From NCBI GenBank assembly GCA_000349905.1, contig KB722739.1:1672809-1736808 (forward strand): 64,000 bases of DNA. Direction: 5' to 3'. Position 1 is the first letter of the stretch. Every line of letters starts with the position of its first letter. This stretch comes from Volvariella volvacea V23 (taxonomy: Eukaryota; Basidiomycota; Agaricomycetes; Agaricales; Pluteaceae). The translations under genes were made by a program, and so were the position numbers. The notes beneath the pieces are model-generated. The model did not search any database and had not been told where the DNA came from. It was given only the letters and a program-made list of their open reading frames with translations. Below, in pieces: positions 1-12,100 of this stretch.

Positions 1-15
1 GGATATCAGGAGCGT

Positions 16-608
16 TCAGGGCATATGATAGGTGCTGTCACTTACAGCCCAATTAAGAACGCATATGGGTTCGTGCAGCATGCACGGCATGCGTCCGGTG
101 GTTGGGATTGTCGCAACGCATGGTCCAAAATCATGACAGTCATCGTAGCCGTAAATGTTGCTCATTTGAATTCCATTTGGAAACATAGGTGACTGCGTTC
201 CGAGGCCCAAAAGGGAGAAAAGAGGAGCTTTGTACGCGGGATTGAATGGCAGCATCTTGTTAGGCGATGAAGTAAATGTCATGGAATCGGAAGGGAAATC
301 CAGTGATTCATCCATGATCAGACTGACTGCGTCGTCCAGCACATCGGCAAGGTCAAGACTGGCCGTTGATAAACTTGGTATCATCGTGGAGGACTACAAG
401 GAAATGGGTGTACGGTCGGTCCATTCAAACTTATACCAGCCATTGGCTGACAGTGAGCGGTGTGGCTGGCATGTTGAGCTGGCGGGAGACGCTGAGCTTG
501 TCCGGGTGCTGGTGGGCCACCTCTGCGGGAATGATATGTTGGAATGGCCTGTGCTCGAGACGCGCTGGGAGTTGCTGCCAAGCTGCCGTGCGATGCCACT
601 GGGATCAC
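16..608 (-). CDS. doubtful hypothetical protein fragment (C-terminal part)
   Basis: I do not recognise this. An open frame runs to a TGA at 16-18 and encodes about 120 residues that look protein-like, with an acidic stretch (DLADVLDD...DESLDF) and a hydrophobic, Pro/Gly-containing tail. Upstream on the same strand an open stretch could join through a 43-nt candidate intron (394-436, GTATAAG...TTGTAG), which would keep the frame. No start codon or domain can be defended and the gene may extend further. It could be the end of a transcription-factor-like protein, but that is only a guess from its acidic/Pro composition. The rest of the spacer up to the aminopeptidase at 1175 shows no clear coding. 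Confidence 0.25.
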
Positions 609-1112
609 AAAGGGCAGGATATCCGCTTAGTCATCTCTCCTGCCTTCTTCCCTGCTCCCCGCTTGCCCACCATGCTGCCTGTCTAGACAATGGTCACAAT
701 CATTCGTCAATCCGGTCTCATTTGCCCAGGGATAATCCGATGTCATAAATGTCCTGCCTTATCGTTTTTGTCATCGCCACATGCATCCCGGCCTTGACAG
801 CCATGGAACACACTTGCCCTCATGCTGCCTGCTGACTACTCGCACCTTGTGATGTTCTGGAGCTCATGGCTCTTGTGGTCGCAGCGCTCATAGCGCTCGC
901 TTTACATCCCAGCCATGTCAAGCGATGTGCGGGCCCGATATCTGTATTATTGAGACACTGTAGCAGCGCTCAGCTCGCTTGTCCCCACGTGGATCAGCTA
1001 ATCGGTATGTATGATGTTACTTCGCGACCATGTGCTATGCCCTTGTCCCTTGGTACTTCTCTTGTAACCCCGTGTTGCCCAATAATCACGATGCACCGCC
1101 CGTTGTTCGGGT

Positions 1113-1118
1113 TATAAA
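1113..1118 (+). promoter_or_regulatory. TATA box of the aminopeptidase gene
   Basis: A perfect TATAAA lies about 57 nt upstream of the aminopeptidase ATG at 1175. That is a normal distance for a short fungal 5' UTR, and TATA-driven promoters are common for regulated secreted hydrolases. This is inferred from sequence only. Confidence 0.5.
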
Positions 1119-1174
1119 GCTCGTTAGCGTTCAACTTGTCACCATCAGTCCTACGTTTCCTTCGTCATCTCAAA

Positions 1175-2565
1175 ATGAGATTCCAGTTCCAGTTCCCTCT
1201 ACTTCTTGCTCTCCTCAAGATCGTGTCTGCTGCCCCCATCTCTCACGAAGAGATCGCGGAGAAGACAGCACAAGGTCTCCGCCTCCTGGACATTGAAGAG
1301 GGCGCCGACCCGGTATGGAGGACTGAAGACGAGAGGCTCGAGCTCCTGCGCGCTGGTGTTCACTTTGTAAGTCTAATGCTGCGCTCCTGATATTACGCGT
1401 CCTTAATGGGCACCCCGCAGTTTGATGTCACGGAAACCTATGAGATTGAGCAAGAGATTGCCGCCAAGCAATCCTCGCAGAGGGGAGCGACCATCGCTGT
1501 TAGCTGTGAGTATTCACCAGGTACGCACGAGTCTGCCATTGATATAGTTCATAGATCCCCCTCCTTCAAAGATGGCACAAGTTAACCCGCTCCTATCCAC
1601 CATATCCACCGCGAACATGCAATCATATCTTTCGACCCTTACTTCATACAATAACCGCTACTACACCTCGTCGACCGGTTCCGCTGCTAGTACATGGATC
1701 CTGAACACTGTTCGTAATGTAAGTTGGATTCACTGCTTGTTGGCGATTGTCCATTGACTTGCATATTCAGATCGCGGCTGGGCGCAGCTACATCACCGTA
1801 AACCCCTTTACTCACAGCTGGGCTCAATCTTCAGTCATTGCCAAGATTGCGGGAACTACCTCTGGCCCTGTCACCATTTTGGGCGCCCACTTGGATTCCA
1901 TCAATTTGAACAGTCCTTCAAGTGGCCGTGCTCCTGGCGCTGATGATGATGGCACTGGTACAGTTAACTTGATTGAAATCTTCCGCGCGTTGGTGGCTTC
2001 GGGTTTCAGACCCACAACACCAGTCGAGTTCCACTGGTATGCAGCAGAAGAGGTTGGCTTGCTTGGCTCGCAAGCCATCGCCACCAACTACAGGAACACC
2101 GGCGTGCAAGTCAAGGCCTTCATGGAATTGGACATGTCCGGATAGTATGTCCAAAACTGGATTCTGCATACAGTGTCCTGATCTCTTTTAGCTTCCGACC
2201 AGGAACTCGAGAAGTCATGGCCATCCAAGCTGATTACATCGATGCTGGCTTGAATGAATTCTTGAAGCAATTGATTGATACCTACTCTCGTATCCCTTGG
2301 ACAATGGATATTCCAGTACGTCATCCTTCGTCTGATGTTCGACCATTGCTGATGTCCGGTGTAGTGTGGCTATGCTTGCTCTGATCATGCCAGTTGGTAC
2401 AGAGCTGGCTTCCCTGGTACATTCCCCTATGAAGCCGTTACAGGCAACGACAACCCATCCGTTCACACCTCTAGCGACACCACTAGTGTAAATGGCTTCT
2501 CATGGAGCCACTCTCTCGAATTTGCCAAGATTGGTTTTGCTTTCGTCTATGAGTTGGCTGCATAA
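1175..2565 (+). CDS. secreted leucine aminopeptidase, peptidase family M28 (LAP1 type)
   Basis: This is a zinc exopeptidase that releases N-terminal residues from peptides outside the cell. I read six exons: 1175-1366, 1421-1505, 1555-1718, 1771-2144, 2192-2315 and 2365-2565. They give 379 residues with all phases consistent. The start was chosen at MRFQFQF, which opens a signal peptide (about 20 residues, ending ...KIVSAAP). A propeptide follows, then the M28 core with the expected metal and catalytic motifs in order: GAHLDSIN, GADDDGTGT, AAEEVGLLGS, MELDMSGY and the late HTSSDT. The pair CGYACSDHASW probably forms the disulfide near the active site. Length and motif order match fungal M28E leucine aminopeptidases. 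It probably supports nitrogen scavenging. The substrate preference is inferred from the family. Confidence 0.93.
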
Positions 2566-3288
2566 AACCCTGAGGGGATCTAGATAGGAACTGGGACTAT
2601 ATTCTTTCACTATATTTATACCCCTCGTGTAATAAGTATGGTGAATATGACTTTGCATGTGCCCATGCATTTCCGAGTCGGTTAACTTGGATGGAATTTT
2701 ATGGTTACAAATTAAATTATCTCACGGCCTACTTTTTCTGGCCGTACACAACTAGCAACAGAATTCCATGTGCCCTTAGTTGCAAAATACCCTTTTCTAC
2801 TAATACCACCCACCAGGTAAGCCGTGAATGACCTTATATTGGCTTTACTGCACTTCTTTTCTATGATGAATCTATCGAAAAATTTGCACGTCAGTCTTAT
2901 TCGCGTCCATTTCGGCGCATAATGATGTTATTTTCGCTATTCACTGAATCGAATTACTTCCCTGTACCGAGATAGAATAGCAGGCTAATCATCTCTATTC
3001 GCAGAAAATCTAATTACGCGTTTTCCATAACTCTTGGTAAGTAAATGCCTAGATACACAATGCCGAAAAACTAGTAGATGGAGAATTGCAAGTTTGGTCG
3101 CTAACCTACGTATCTTGTCCTTCAATATCCTTCCTGTCGTCAGTTAATCTCAACATCTTATCAACATTAATAAACCTACTCCCTCATTATCCCTGTGAGT
3201 CTCGGTACCTACACCTGTGTCAACCGTACCCGAGCCACCCTAAAGTTGGGTTCTCCAATCTCGACCAGCACCACCTTAATTCATATTA
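2566..3288. other. AT-rich intergenic region
   Basis: This region holds the 3' end of the aminopeptidase transcript and the promoter of the ELMO gene. It is AT-rich with only short open frames, and I see no gene, repeat or RNA in it. Confidence 0.6.
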
Positions 3289-6200
3289 ATGTCAACAAGC
3301 CAATCTACTCAACGGACCACCACCAATGGCCAGTCCCACAAGCCATTAGTACCCACAAACCTCGTTACCACCGACGGACTTACCGTGCGCGCTCGCATTG
3401 ACGCCACCCTGACAGTCGACGACGTTATCAGGCAATTATGTGTTCACCTCAAGAAAGATCCTGCAAGCCACGCCTTGAGGGATGAGGACGACGAGTTGGT
3501 GACGAATGACAACCTGAGGAGGAAGGTTCAGGCCAAGGTTAATCTCAAGTGAGTCGACTATTCGAAACCTCGCGTTGGCTGTGCTTCACATGGCACAGGC
3601 TCGTAACTTCGCCTGCTCAAGATGCTCGAAATATTGTGGAGAAGCTTCGACGGCCGGGCAACAGCGATGTCAAGCTTACTTTGTTCTCGCTGCAGAAATC
3701 CATCAAGGTATGATACAATGTTCGGAGAAGAAAATGGGGAACTGGCTAAATGCAAGGTGTAGGAAGGGCCATTTGCTCAGGAATTTTTGCGACAAGGAGG
3801 TCTGGCAGATCTGGCGGAAATAATATACAATGCAAATGGAAATGCACTGGCAGTATGTGTTCTATCAGATCTTCGTTCCATGGTTTTACTCACACTACGT
3901 AGTATGCCCTAACGGCGATGCAAAATCTGATGGAATTAGATTATGGATGGGCATACCTAGATGGCGAATTCATCTTCAAAGTCGTCCAGATACTGTCGTC
4001 CCCACAATCCCTTATCAATGTCTGTCGACCAGCAACGGCTATCCTGAAGAAGCTTGTCGAGGCAGACCCATCAAGTGCCCCAGGCGTGCAGGGAACAAGC
4101 TCTAGTACAGCGCCCCCAGCACTACCGCCTGGCTCTGTCTATCGCTATGGGTTCCCTGTGGTATTTGAGCAAATGCGCAAGGCGCCCGGGTTGCTGGAGA
4201 CGGTAATCAATCGTCTAGGGAGCGCTGACGCTGCTATGGCACAATATAGGTAGGGTGTCATGTGTTCATATTTGAAATGATTGAATAACGCCGCATATAG
4301 CATGATGCTAATCAATTCATTGCTCTCTCATGTGAGTGATGAGAGATGGGAGGAGTTTCTGGAAGACCTGGAGAAACTGAATGTGCGGAAAGCGGTTGCA
4401 GTTGAGTCGATTCTGGTTCGAATAGGATTCACCGCGACACAAACTGAACCTGCCGTCAGCGAAAAATGGATCCTCATACAACAGAAGATCTGACATCCTG
4501 CATCTTAGACTTTCAAGCTAACATAATCCGTGTTACATATCGTAAGAAGATCACCCTCGTGAATCCGGAGGTTCCTTCGCATGCCCGGATGCTTCAAACA
4601 ATCTGGCAACGGAGTCAACTCCGAGAGGAATTCGACGAGCAGGGCCAAGTTGTCAAATGGCAGAAGCTAGGGTTTGACACAGAAGATGTGATCAGTGAAT
4701 TCAACGATGTTGGCGTATTAGGTTTGGAATGCTTGGTACGTCCACTTGACACTTTCTGTGCTATTCCGGGTACTTAATAGGTTGACTACGCACAGTACAA
4801 ATTTGTTGAAAACGATCCGGACTTTTCTAAGGTGCTGTCTCCGACCTGTCATATCAAATCTGGACAGCGTTAATTGAATATGATATTAGGTTGTACTGGA
4901 ACAACTAAGCCGACCGCAGACAAGGCGATGTCCGATCGGGAGAGCTTCCAACGAGGTAGTTGAACTTTTGTCCGAACATTGGGCAATTTTCGCGCCAGGA
5001 TGTCCGTATGACTGCCTGCGTTGATTGAAGCATTCCGTGGCTGATAGACCAATAGATTCCACATCAACAACATTTCAACCATTCTTCATGGACTTCCATA
5101 AGGTCCATTCGCTCGCAACTCGGTTTTTCCTTCGGATGTGGAGCGAGAGTGGGGCTGCCTCAGGCGACTTCTCCAAGGTTTCCGCCCTCGTTCGCAGCCA
5201 GTCAGTCGGCCTTTTGTTAGAGTTTCTTACTCTGCTATTACTTAACACAATTTCAATTGTTCAGGGTCAAAGTTGCTCTCCGCAGCGAGCATGTTCGCAA
5301 GTGGCACGAGGTCGAACAGGATTTACTTGAAAGTGAATACAAGACCGTCAGGGATCGGCAAATGAAGGAGCTGGAACTTGAGGACGATCTATTGAATAAA
5401 GTTCCGGTTCGGTATGCCTCGATCACAACCCTCGATTTGTGGTTCTACTCAGAGCATTCTAAATATGTCTATCTTTGTAGGAATCTGCGAAGCAAACTTT
5501 ACAAGGAGTCATACGAATTCGTTCGTCAACAAAGAATTCAATGCCTGTTACAGGGTGCTTGGTTTATCAACGCCCTACCGCAGGGGTCACCTCGGGAACC
5601 AGCTCGCCGACCCACTCGGCCATGGCGATTCATGCGATTGGTAAGTTGAAGGCCCTCTCAGCTTTTGTTCTTTTTGTTCTCCTCCTTTTGGTTTCTTTCC
5701 CTGCCCGTTGATTTGCGGCCGGGAGTTTTAAGATTGTGCTGAAATCGGCATTCACCTGAACAACACAAATTTTATTTTCTAGGATACAAGCTTAAAGTAC
5801 CTGCATTATGTTGACAGCGCCATAAAGTTCCCTGTCCGCAATGGGCTGGAAGATTTACCGGAAAGGATTGACATTTCTATGATCAGTGAAATCGCCACAG
5901 GCACTTGTGCTGGACCTCCGAACGTCGTCCGCGATCAAAATGATCTGCCACCAAGCTCTCCCCTTGTCCCTTCCCCTTTGTCCTTTTCACTGCTGAGTGC
6001 ACATGAAGGCTCCTTAGCAGATCAGATTGCCCCTGACCAAGCTCGATGGGCGGATTGGACAGATGGCTTGAATATGCTACGTCGTGATGGTGGTCACGTT
6101 GCCTCCAAGGAGACAGCTGGTTTCGTTCAGGCACTCACCGAGATTGGCCTCAAGATTAAACTTCTTGGTGCGTTGCCGTTCTGTGCTCAATCATGTGATG

Positions 6201-6360
6201 TGTATGACACAACCTCTAACTTATCCTGTTATCCCCTTCTGCTTTCACACATTGCCCCTTTCTGTCAGATTTGTCTGGGGAAATGGTTGACATACCCAGT
6301 GGGCTGGTGGCAGGCCCACCGCCCCCACATACCGATTTTTTCTTCTCTGATTTGATTTAA
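3289..6360 (+). CDS. ELMO/CED-12 domain protein (Rac-GEF partner)
   Basis: ELMO proteins bind DOCK-type guanine nucleotide exchange factors to activate Rac at the plasma membrane. The gene has about ten short introns. The N-terminal exon carries a small ubiquitin-like/RBD-type region (TVRARIDATLTVDDVIRQL). Armadillo-like helices follow (YALTAMQNLMELDYGWAYLDGEF, then LINSLLSHVSDERWEEFLEDLEKL), and then the ELMO core with HARMLQTIWQRSQLREEF and GFDTEDVISEFNDVGVLGLECL. After that come helices of the PH-like region (KWHEVEQDLLESEYKTVRDRQ) and RIQCLLQGAWFINALPQ. The last exon, in frame after an intron near 6170, ends GLVAGPPPPHTDFFFSDLI at TAA 6358-6360. Its poly-proline is typical of ELMO tails that bind the DOCK SH3 domain. 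The start is the first ATG of the open frame. Exact exon borders in the 4.2-5.3 kb stretch were not all checked. Confidence 0.88.
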
Positions 6361-6827
6361 ATATGATATTACGCCATGGTTCTTTTATATCCGAGGTCAG
6401 CAGGGGGTGAAAGGTCAAGAATGCTCCACCTAGTAATGTAGAATACAATTCTTATTGGTTTTCTTTGAAGGATAGGTCGTCACATCAAAAAGAAACCCAA
6501 GACTGACTGTCTATATGGTAAGGAAGAATGCAGTTGATGCAATGAGACTATGCTATGCGGGAAAGGATGCGGGTACAGTAAATGCATGGTAGAATGAGTG
6601 ATGTGCGTATGGTGATATTAGGTATGCAGGATATAGTCAGGCAATAGTTTTAAAAACGGGGGTTGAACCCGATTGACGTGACAAGACATAAAAGGGCGTT
6701 AGTATATGGTGGCAATAGAAGATAAGGAAACGGGATGGTCAAAAGATGAAGCAGGATTGTGAGAAGTCTAAACGAAGCAAGGGGAATGATGAAGGCGAAC
6801 AACTGGATCAGAACAACCGGTCATTGA
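6361..6827. other. convergent intergenic region
   Basis: This is the spacer between the 3' ends of the ELMO gene (+) and the MTHFR gene (-). I see only 3' UTR-like sequence, with no open frame worth calling. Confidence 0.6.
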
Positions 6828-9050
6828 TCAGTGACCGTTGACGATTGGGGGCGAGTTCATCTTCCCAGCAAGGTATTCAGCGCCAGCTTTCCAGAAGGGT
6901 GCAAAGATCGCTTCGGGATCGTGGAAGTCGTTATGAACGACATTGACGAGATAACAGGTGTCCATAAGCTCCGTGATAAGCTTTCGTGAAGGTGAATCGG
7001 GTTCGTAGAATTTGGCCCATTGTTGCCCCAATTCATAAGCCTCGTCCTGTAATGGATCCCTTGGGTTACACGCTGCCCCATGGGGAAGCCGGGAATGGGT
7101 CACTCACCTTCCATGCCATGAAACTAACAGCTTCTACAATAGTTGGTTGGACGATCTCTTTTCCAGGGAACACACCCCATGTTACAGCGTTTGGACCATC
7201 GGAGCGAGTGTTGGTGCGAAGGTCGCCTCGTTTGTTGATGACGTAGTACGTGATGTTGCTGTCTCTTTCAAGGTGGGGGATAAGTAGATTGAGCAAGGCT
7301 GGGCTGACAAAGAATTCTAGATAGGCCTAAAGGTGGCGTGTCATCTCCTATGCAGTTTGGAATGCTGGAGGACAGTACTTGCCTTTTGGTATACATATCC
7401 ATTAGGAGGACCCCAGCCAAAGATTGTGTCATCACTGCGCGCGCCGTTGACTGCCGGCTGGGAATTAATGGTCAGGAAACCCATCTCATTCATACGGGCC
7501 AACTGCTTTGCGATTACGGCCGTTTCACTTGATGGTGCTTGGTCAGACCAAGGAAGTGCCTTCAGGTCTTTCGAACAGAAACGAGAAAACAGAGAGGCAA
7601 TCTCCGTGAACGTCGTCGGGTGACCCCAGAGCTTTAGGGCATCCTCTTTCTGTGGGATGGTCCAGGTCATCAATGTGATCGACAAGATGTGGGGTGGTCA
7701 TTTACTCACACTCTGTTTTATCCAAACACCGTAGCCATCCAATTCACCATATGCGGGACTGCGTGAGTCACCAAATCGGCCGTTCGGATACTCGTCCCAG
7801 TTCTCTGTACGCGAGATATAGGATTTGGTACGATTGGCCCAGAAAATGGGGCGAATGGTCTCTTGACGTCGGTTAGGAGTGAGGGACTGTGGCGAGGTAT
7901 GAGAAGGTCATTTGACAGTCTATATATAGTTATACTGCACCTGTCTCCAAGGCAAGGGCTTAATGGTCTCAATCCGCGGTACCAGGTTCAACTCCTCCAA
8001 CAACATTTTTGTACCCTTCTCGAGATTCATGGTGTAGAAGTGCAACCCGCGTATATCCAAGTCCTCCGCCAAAATGCGTCGGCACATATCTGCTACCAGT
8101 TTGGTTCCAATGGCCCTAACCTTCTCGTCGTCGTTCTTGTGTGGTTCAAGAGCATCCAAAAAGGACTGGGGAATCTTGGTCTTGGCGAGACTTGTGGCGC
8201 GTTGGAAACCATTCCATGTCTGGATAGGTGCAATGCCTGGGACGATAGGCACGGTGATGCCAGCGTCACGTACGGACTTTACCCAATCTATAAAAATCTG
8301 GACGTCGTAGAACATCTGGGTGAAAATGAAGTTTGCCCCTGCATCGATCTTCTCCTTCAGATAGCGCAGTTCGAGGGCAAGCTCCTCCGGCGGCAGAAGC
8401 TGATGCTGAGGGAAACCTGCGACAGCAATGTCGAAGTAATCACCATATTCTCGCCGTATGTGCTTCACCAAATCAATGCCATGCACAAACCCACCCTCAA
8501 CGGCCTCCCACTCCTCTTTGCCCATCGGAGGGTCCCCTCGTAGAGCCAGCACGTTCCGACAACCATGCTGTTTAGCTTCCTACAAAATAACGCGTAAAGT
8601 CAGTATCGGCCGACCAACAGATAGTCGCGGATCGATCACTCACTCGTAGGGCAATGTCGATTTTCTCCTCAGGCATGTTCGTGCAGGTCAAGTGCATGCA
8701 TGTCTCTATCCCAATTAGACTCTGACATATCTTAACCATTTCAGACGTAAGATCGGAAGTTCGACCACCAGCATTCCTTTGTGCCGCGTCCGAGTCAGAT
8801 TCCGAAGCTCGTTGAGCAGTGGGGTAGGAATTACCATGTGATGTCTATGAATTCAGGGCCTAATGCGCGCATGCGCTCTATACGGTCTACTAGGTTTTGG
8901 AGACCCTTGACGGGGTATGAGCCACACAAAGGATTTTTTGGGGGTGTTACGATGGAATCTCACCTGTGCAGTCCTCGGAGGGAAGTACTCGAAAGACCAC
9001 CAGACCTTGCCCTCCTTGGTGGATTGCTCAATCTTCTGGCTGATTTTCAT
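6828..9050 (-). CDS. methylenetetrahydrofolate reductase
   Basis: This enzyme reduces 5,10-methylene-THF to 5-methyl-THF with FAD and NAD(P)H, supplying methyl groups for methionine synthesis. It is cytosolic. The start is MKISQKI at 9050, followed by [11 protein letters not shown], the conserved N-terminal motif whose glutamate takes part in catalysis. Further on come [20 protein letters not shown] across an intron, [25 protein letters not shown] and [13 protein letters not shown]. All belong to the FAD-binding TIM-barrel half. The C-terminal regulatory half follows ([64 protein letters not shown]), ending at TGA 6828-6830. Both halves are present, as in the eukaryotic S-adenosylmethionine-responsive enzyme. 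Yeast has two paralogues (MET12/MET13), and I cannot say which this matches. Confidence 0.95.
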
Positions 9051-9443
9051 GGTGAGGGAGAAGCGGTGGGATGATGAAGGTAAAAGAGAAAGAAAATGAA
9101 ATGAAGGGGATGCGAACTTGCAGGTAAATAGAAATAGAAAAGGATCGAACCACCCGCCACATTTCTGGCACACGTTACTCAGGGGCTCCGTCTTCGGATT
9201 CACCATCCCAAATATTCCTTCTCTTCCTCTGTTTTTTCCGCATGTCCGCCGCGGAGAGTATAAATTGTAGTCATAGCGTGAATACTGCCCATTCAGTTCG
9301 TAAAACATATTCCAGTTCATGTCCGCTATTACTACAAATACATCAACTCATGTTCAGCCCTATCGGCATCTACTCCGAACAGCGTGGGGCAAGGTGAACG
9401 TGCCATAACACCACGCTGTCGCCTCTCTACCACCACCGCAAGC
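9051..9443. other. intergenic region upstream of MTHFR
   Basis: This holds the promoter and 5' UTR of MTHFR (-) and the 3' end of the DUF202 gene (-). No coding sequence is evident. Confidence 0.5.
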
Positions 9444-9870
9444 TCATTCTTCAACCAGCAAGATAATGCAGGTAGCAAATATCACTGCGGCCACAACGCC
9501 CATCAACGCTAAATGGGCCCTGCATATTGTGAGACAATCAAGATCGGTCCCGGAAGGATGCTCACTTTCTTCCAGACAGGAATGGCCTTTGGGTACGCAA
9601 ATCCTGGATGCCAATGATATATTCCCAGCCGCCAGCGCAGATGCAGACCATCGCAGCCCCGAATTCCAATCCGGCAAGAGGCAGCCGGGTATTTTCACTA
9701 GGTTCTTGTGTATCCTGTCCCGGTGGAACCAGACGGGAACGCAGCAGAAGTGAGGACGAGAGTAAGGAAAGTAGAAGTGCAAGTCTAAGGTGCGACATCA
9801 AATTTCGCTCGAGCATCACAAAGTCCCTAGCATTGCTGCCGGTGTTCTCGACGATGCATGGTTCAAGCAT
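9444..9870 (-). CDS. DUF202-domain small membrane protein
   Basis: This is a small integral membrane protein of the DUF202 family. That family includes bacterial YidH-like proteins and the membrane part related to the yeast vacuolar VTC proteins. Two exons (9566-9870 and 9444-9519, split by a 46-nt intron at 9520-9565) give 126 residues. The family hallmark is near the start: VENTGSNARDFVMLERNLMSHLRLALLLSLL, where the E-x-T/N-x-L-x-x-x-R-x-x-L-x-L pattern leads into the first membrane helix. The second helix is around LAGLEFGAAMVCICAGGWEYIIG and the third at the C-terminus (LALMGVVAAVIFATCIILL). Three helices and this length are normal for stand-alone DUF202 proteins. The function is unknown. 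The start is the first ATG after an in-frame stop. Confidence 0.75.
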
Positions 9871-10145
9871 CACAAGCTGAATGGCCAGGCGCCAAGCTGC
9901 ATCGCTGAGGATCGCCTCTTGGCCTTCAGATCTGCTCTGTCACGCGTCACGTCATTTGTCAGCAGGGGTTCCCATTGCGCCACGTGATGCATTGCGTTGT
10001 CTGTTTGGTTCAAGTTCGAATTCTTACCTTGATCAATTCACAACCCTCTCCTGTTAGCGGCACACTCGGATTCACCTTGGCGGAAGCGTCACTCTAACCA
10101 TTTGGACTTCCTGGAATAGCTTTTTACGACCACGCAACGCTCATC

Positions 10146-12100
10146 ATGGGACTCTTGAAGCGTATATTCTCAATCGGAAGCAAGAAGGGCAAGAAGAGTC
10201 GGCAACAGCAGTTCGCCAACCCCGACATCCAGACGGCGGCGGTGGAGGAACAAGAACATGAAGCCGTTGTTGGAAGGCTACTTCGTTCATCCTCTTCTCG
10301 CTATGCCGTCGTTGCAGAAGTTGACTACTCTTCTCTTCCGCCACTGCGTATGTATCACACTGGTTCATTTCTCATCCCTTGTTCATAGTCCATGTCCAGC
10401 CCATCCCATCAACCATGTCATACCTACCCCCGCTGCTTCTACTGTTAGCCTGACTAGCACCGCACCAAGTCAACGAGGAACCTACACAGTCAAAGTTCTC
10501 GAGCGCAAGCAAGATGCTCTAACAGAATTTCCTCATGCGAACCGCCATCTTGATGAAGAAACAGCTACAACACCCCCTCGTCAATCCAAGTCAAGCAAGA
10601 CAGACTCACTGGCTGAAAGTCCAATACTACGCCTCAGATCTGATCCATCTGTTGTTAGCTTATTGGAATTGTACGACGAACATGGTCGTCTCCCCAATCA
10701 AGCCTTTTCAAACAGCCCACCGCCAACCGCATGGAAGAAGGAGCGCCCGCAAAGACGTAGGACTGGGTCCACATTGCGTCAGCTTCTCGGCAATCCCCCG
10801 AGTCTTAAGTCAAGAAATGGCAATGATCCCACTTCCATGGGTGATATTTCATGGGCTGAGCGTTTCTTGGGGTGAGATAAATTTGGCAATGGCACTTCCT
10901 CCAGATGCTCACGCATTTAACAGAGAGACCGAAAGTATGGTGTCTTCATCTTCAATTGATCCACCGAGTCCACGAACACCTACCGCTACCCTTTCACACC
11001 GTCCACATGATATCACAATCTCTACCGACCACAATCACTCCATTTCAGCACTGGAAAATCCTGCTATCTCTTCTATGACAGTTGAACTCAGCTTGACCTC
11101 TGAACACACGAACACCGAGATTCCATCCACGAGCACGCTTAGAGCCAAGACCCCACAAAGTGCAGCTGAAGTATTTGACTTCCTCACTGAACGGCGTCGG
11201 TCTCAACGTAGCGGGCTCCATTCACGTTACGATACGAATCACGAATCATTATCACGCTTTTCTTCCGATAACTCATTTGAATTCGTACCTCCCAATACAC
11301 TTTCCGATTTTGGCTACATCCAAGATGATGCCTATACTTCTGAGGGTGAAGCGCAGGATGCAACCCTGAAGTCTAGGCCATCTCAAATCCCCCTCCCTGC
11401 TCGCATTCTTACGCGAAGCTCCACTGACGACAACTACCTCACTCGAAGGCCTGAAGACAGGGCTCACATGCCAGTATCTTCCTACCACACGAACGGGAAC
11501 GATGTTATGGTCCTCATGACCGATCCTACGACCGTCATTGTGACGGCACCAACCCCGTCAAGCACTCGCAATGCAGTCTCTCCTGCTCGTCGACAACGCT
11601 CTTCACAAACCAAGAAGGGATCACCGCCGCGGTCCATAGGCTATCGGTCCACACCAAAAGCTCGACGCCATCCATCCTCCAACAATACGATACCCAATAA
11701 CCAATACCGTGGTCATCGTAGTCAACATAAATCATCGCCCAAACGCTCTAATTCTACCTCGCTTGTCGATAGCAATGTCATGCGCCCAGCAGAGAGGCAG
11801 CACACTCGACAGAAACGAAGTAACACACTAACCAAGCTATATGAGTGCGACAAAGAGAATTCACTCTTAACAGTACGACCCGAGCTTACTTCAACTCCTA
11901 TACGATCAAGTTCGACGTCACGTCTGTTGCACAGGAGTGCTCTCAATATGGAAGCATACAGAATACCGGCGTCGACATCATCGTTAGACCTATCACCTTT
12001 GGCACAAGAATTGATGCGCCTGGCAAGACAGCGAACACACGATGACGAGCAGGGACGACGGAATACCAGCGCCATTCCCAGACGAACCGTAAGGATATGA
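10146..12100 (+). CDS. serine-rich hypothetical protein
   Basis: I do not recognise this protein. Three exons (10146-10347, 10400-10871, 10924-12100) give 616 residues with consistent phases, and both introns are 52 nt. The N-terminus is basic (MGLLKRIFSIGSKKGKKSR). The rest is low-complexity and Ser/Thr/Arg/Pro-rich with many S-P and T-P pairs and RRR/KR clusters, as in a disordered, heavily phosphorylated scaffold or regulator. A short ordered-looking motif appears in the second exon (DPSVVSLLELYDEHGRLPNQAFSN), and the tail LSPLAQELMRLARQRTHDDEQ could form a helix. No membrane segment or catalytic motif is visible. Similar orphan proteins are frequent in basidiomycetes. The gene is divergent from the DUF202 gene. 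Confidence 0.7.

Noticed and set aside
230..748. 172-codon open frame on the plus strand
   Set aside because: It overlaps the slightly more protein-like minus-strand frame; neither is strong, and this one has no upstream promoter signal or domain.
9259..9264. TATAAA on the plus strand
   Set aside because: No plus-strand gene begins within 800 nt downstream, and the nearest gene (MTHFR) is on the other strand, so it is probably chance.
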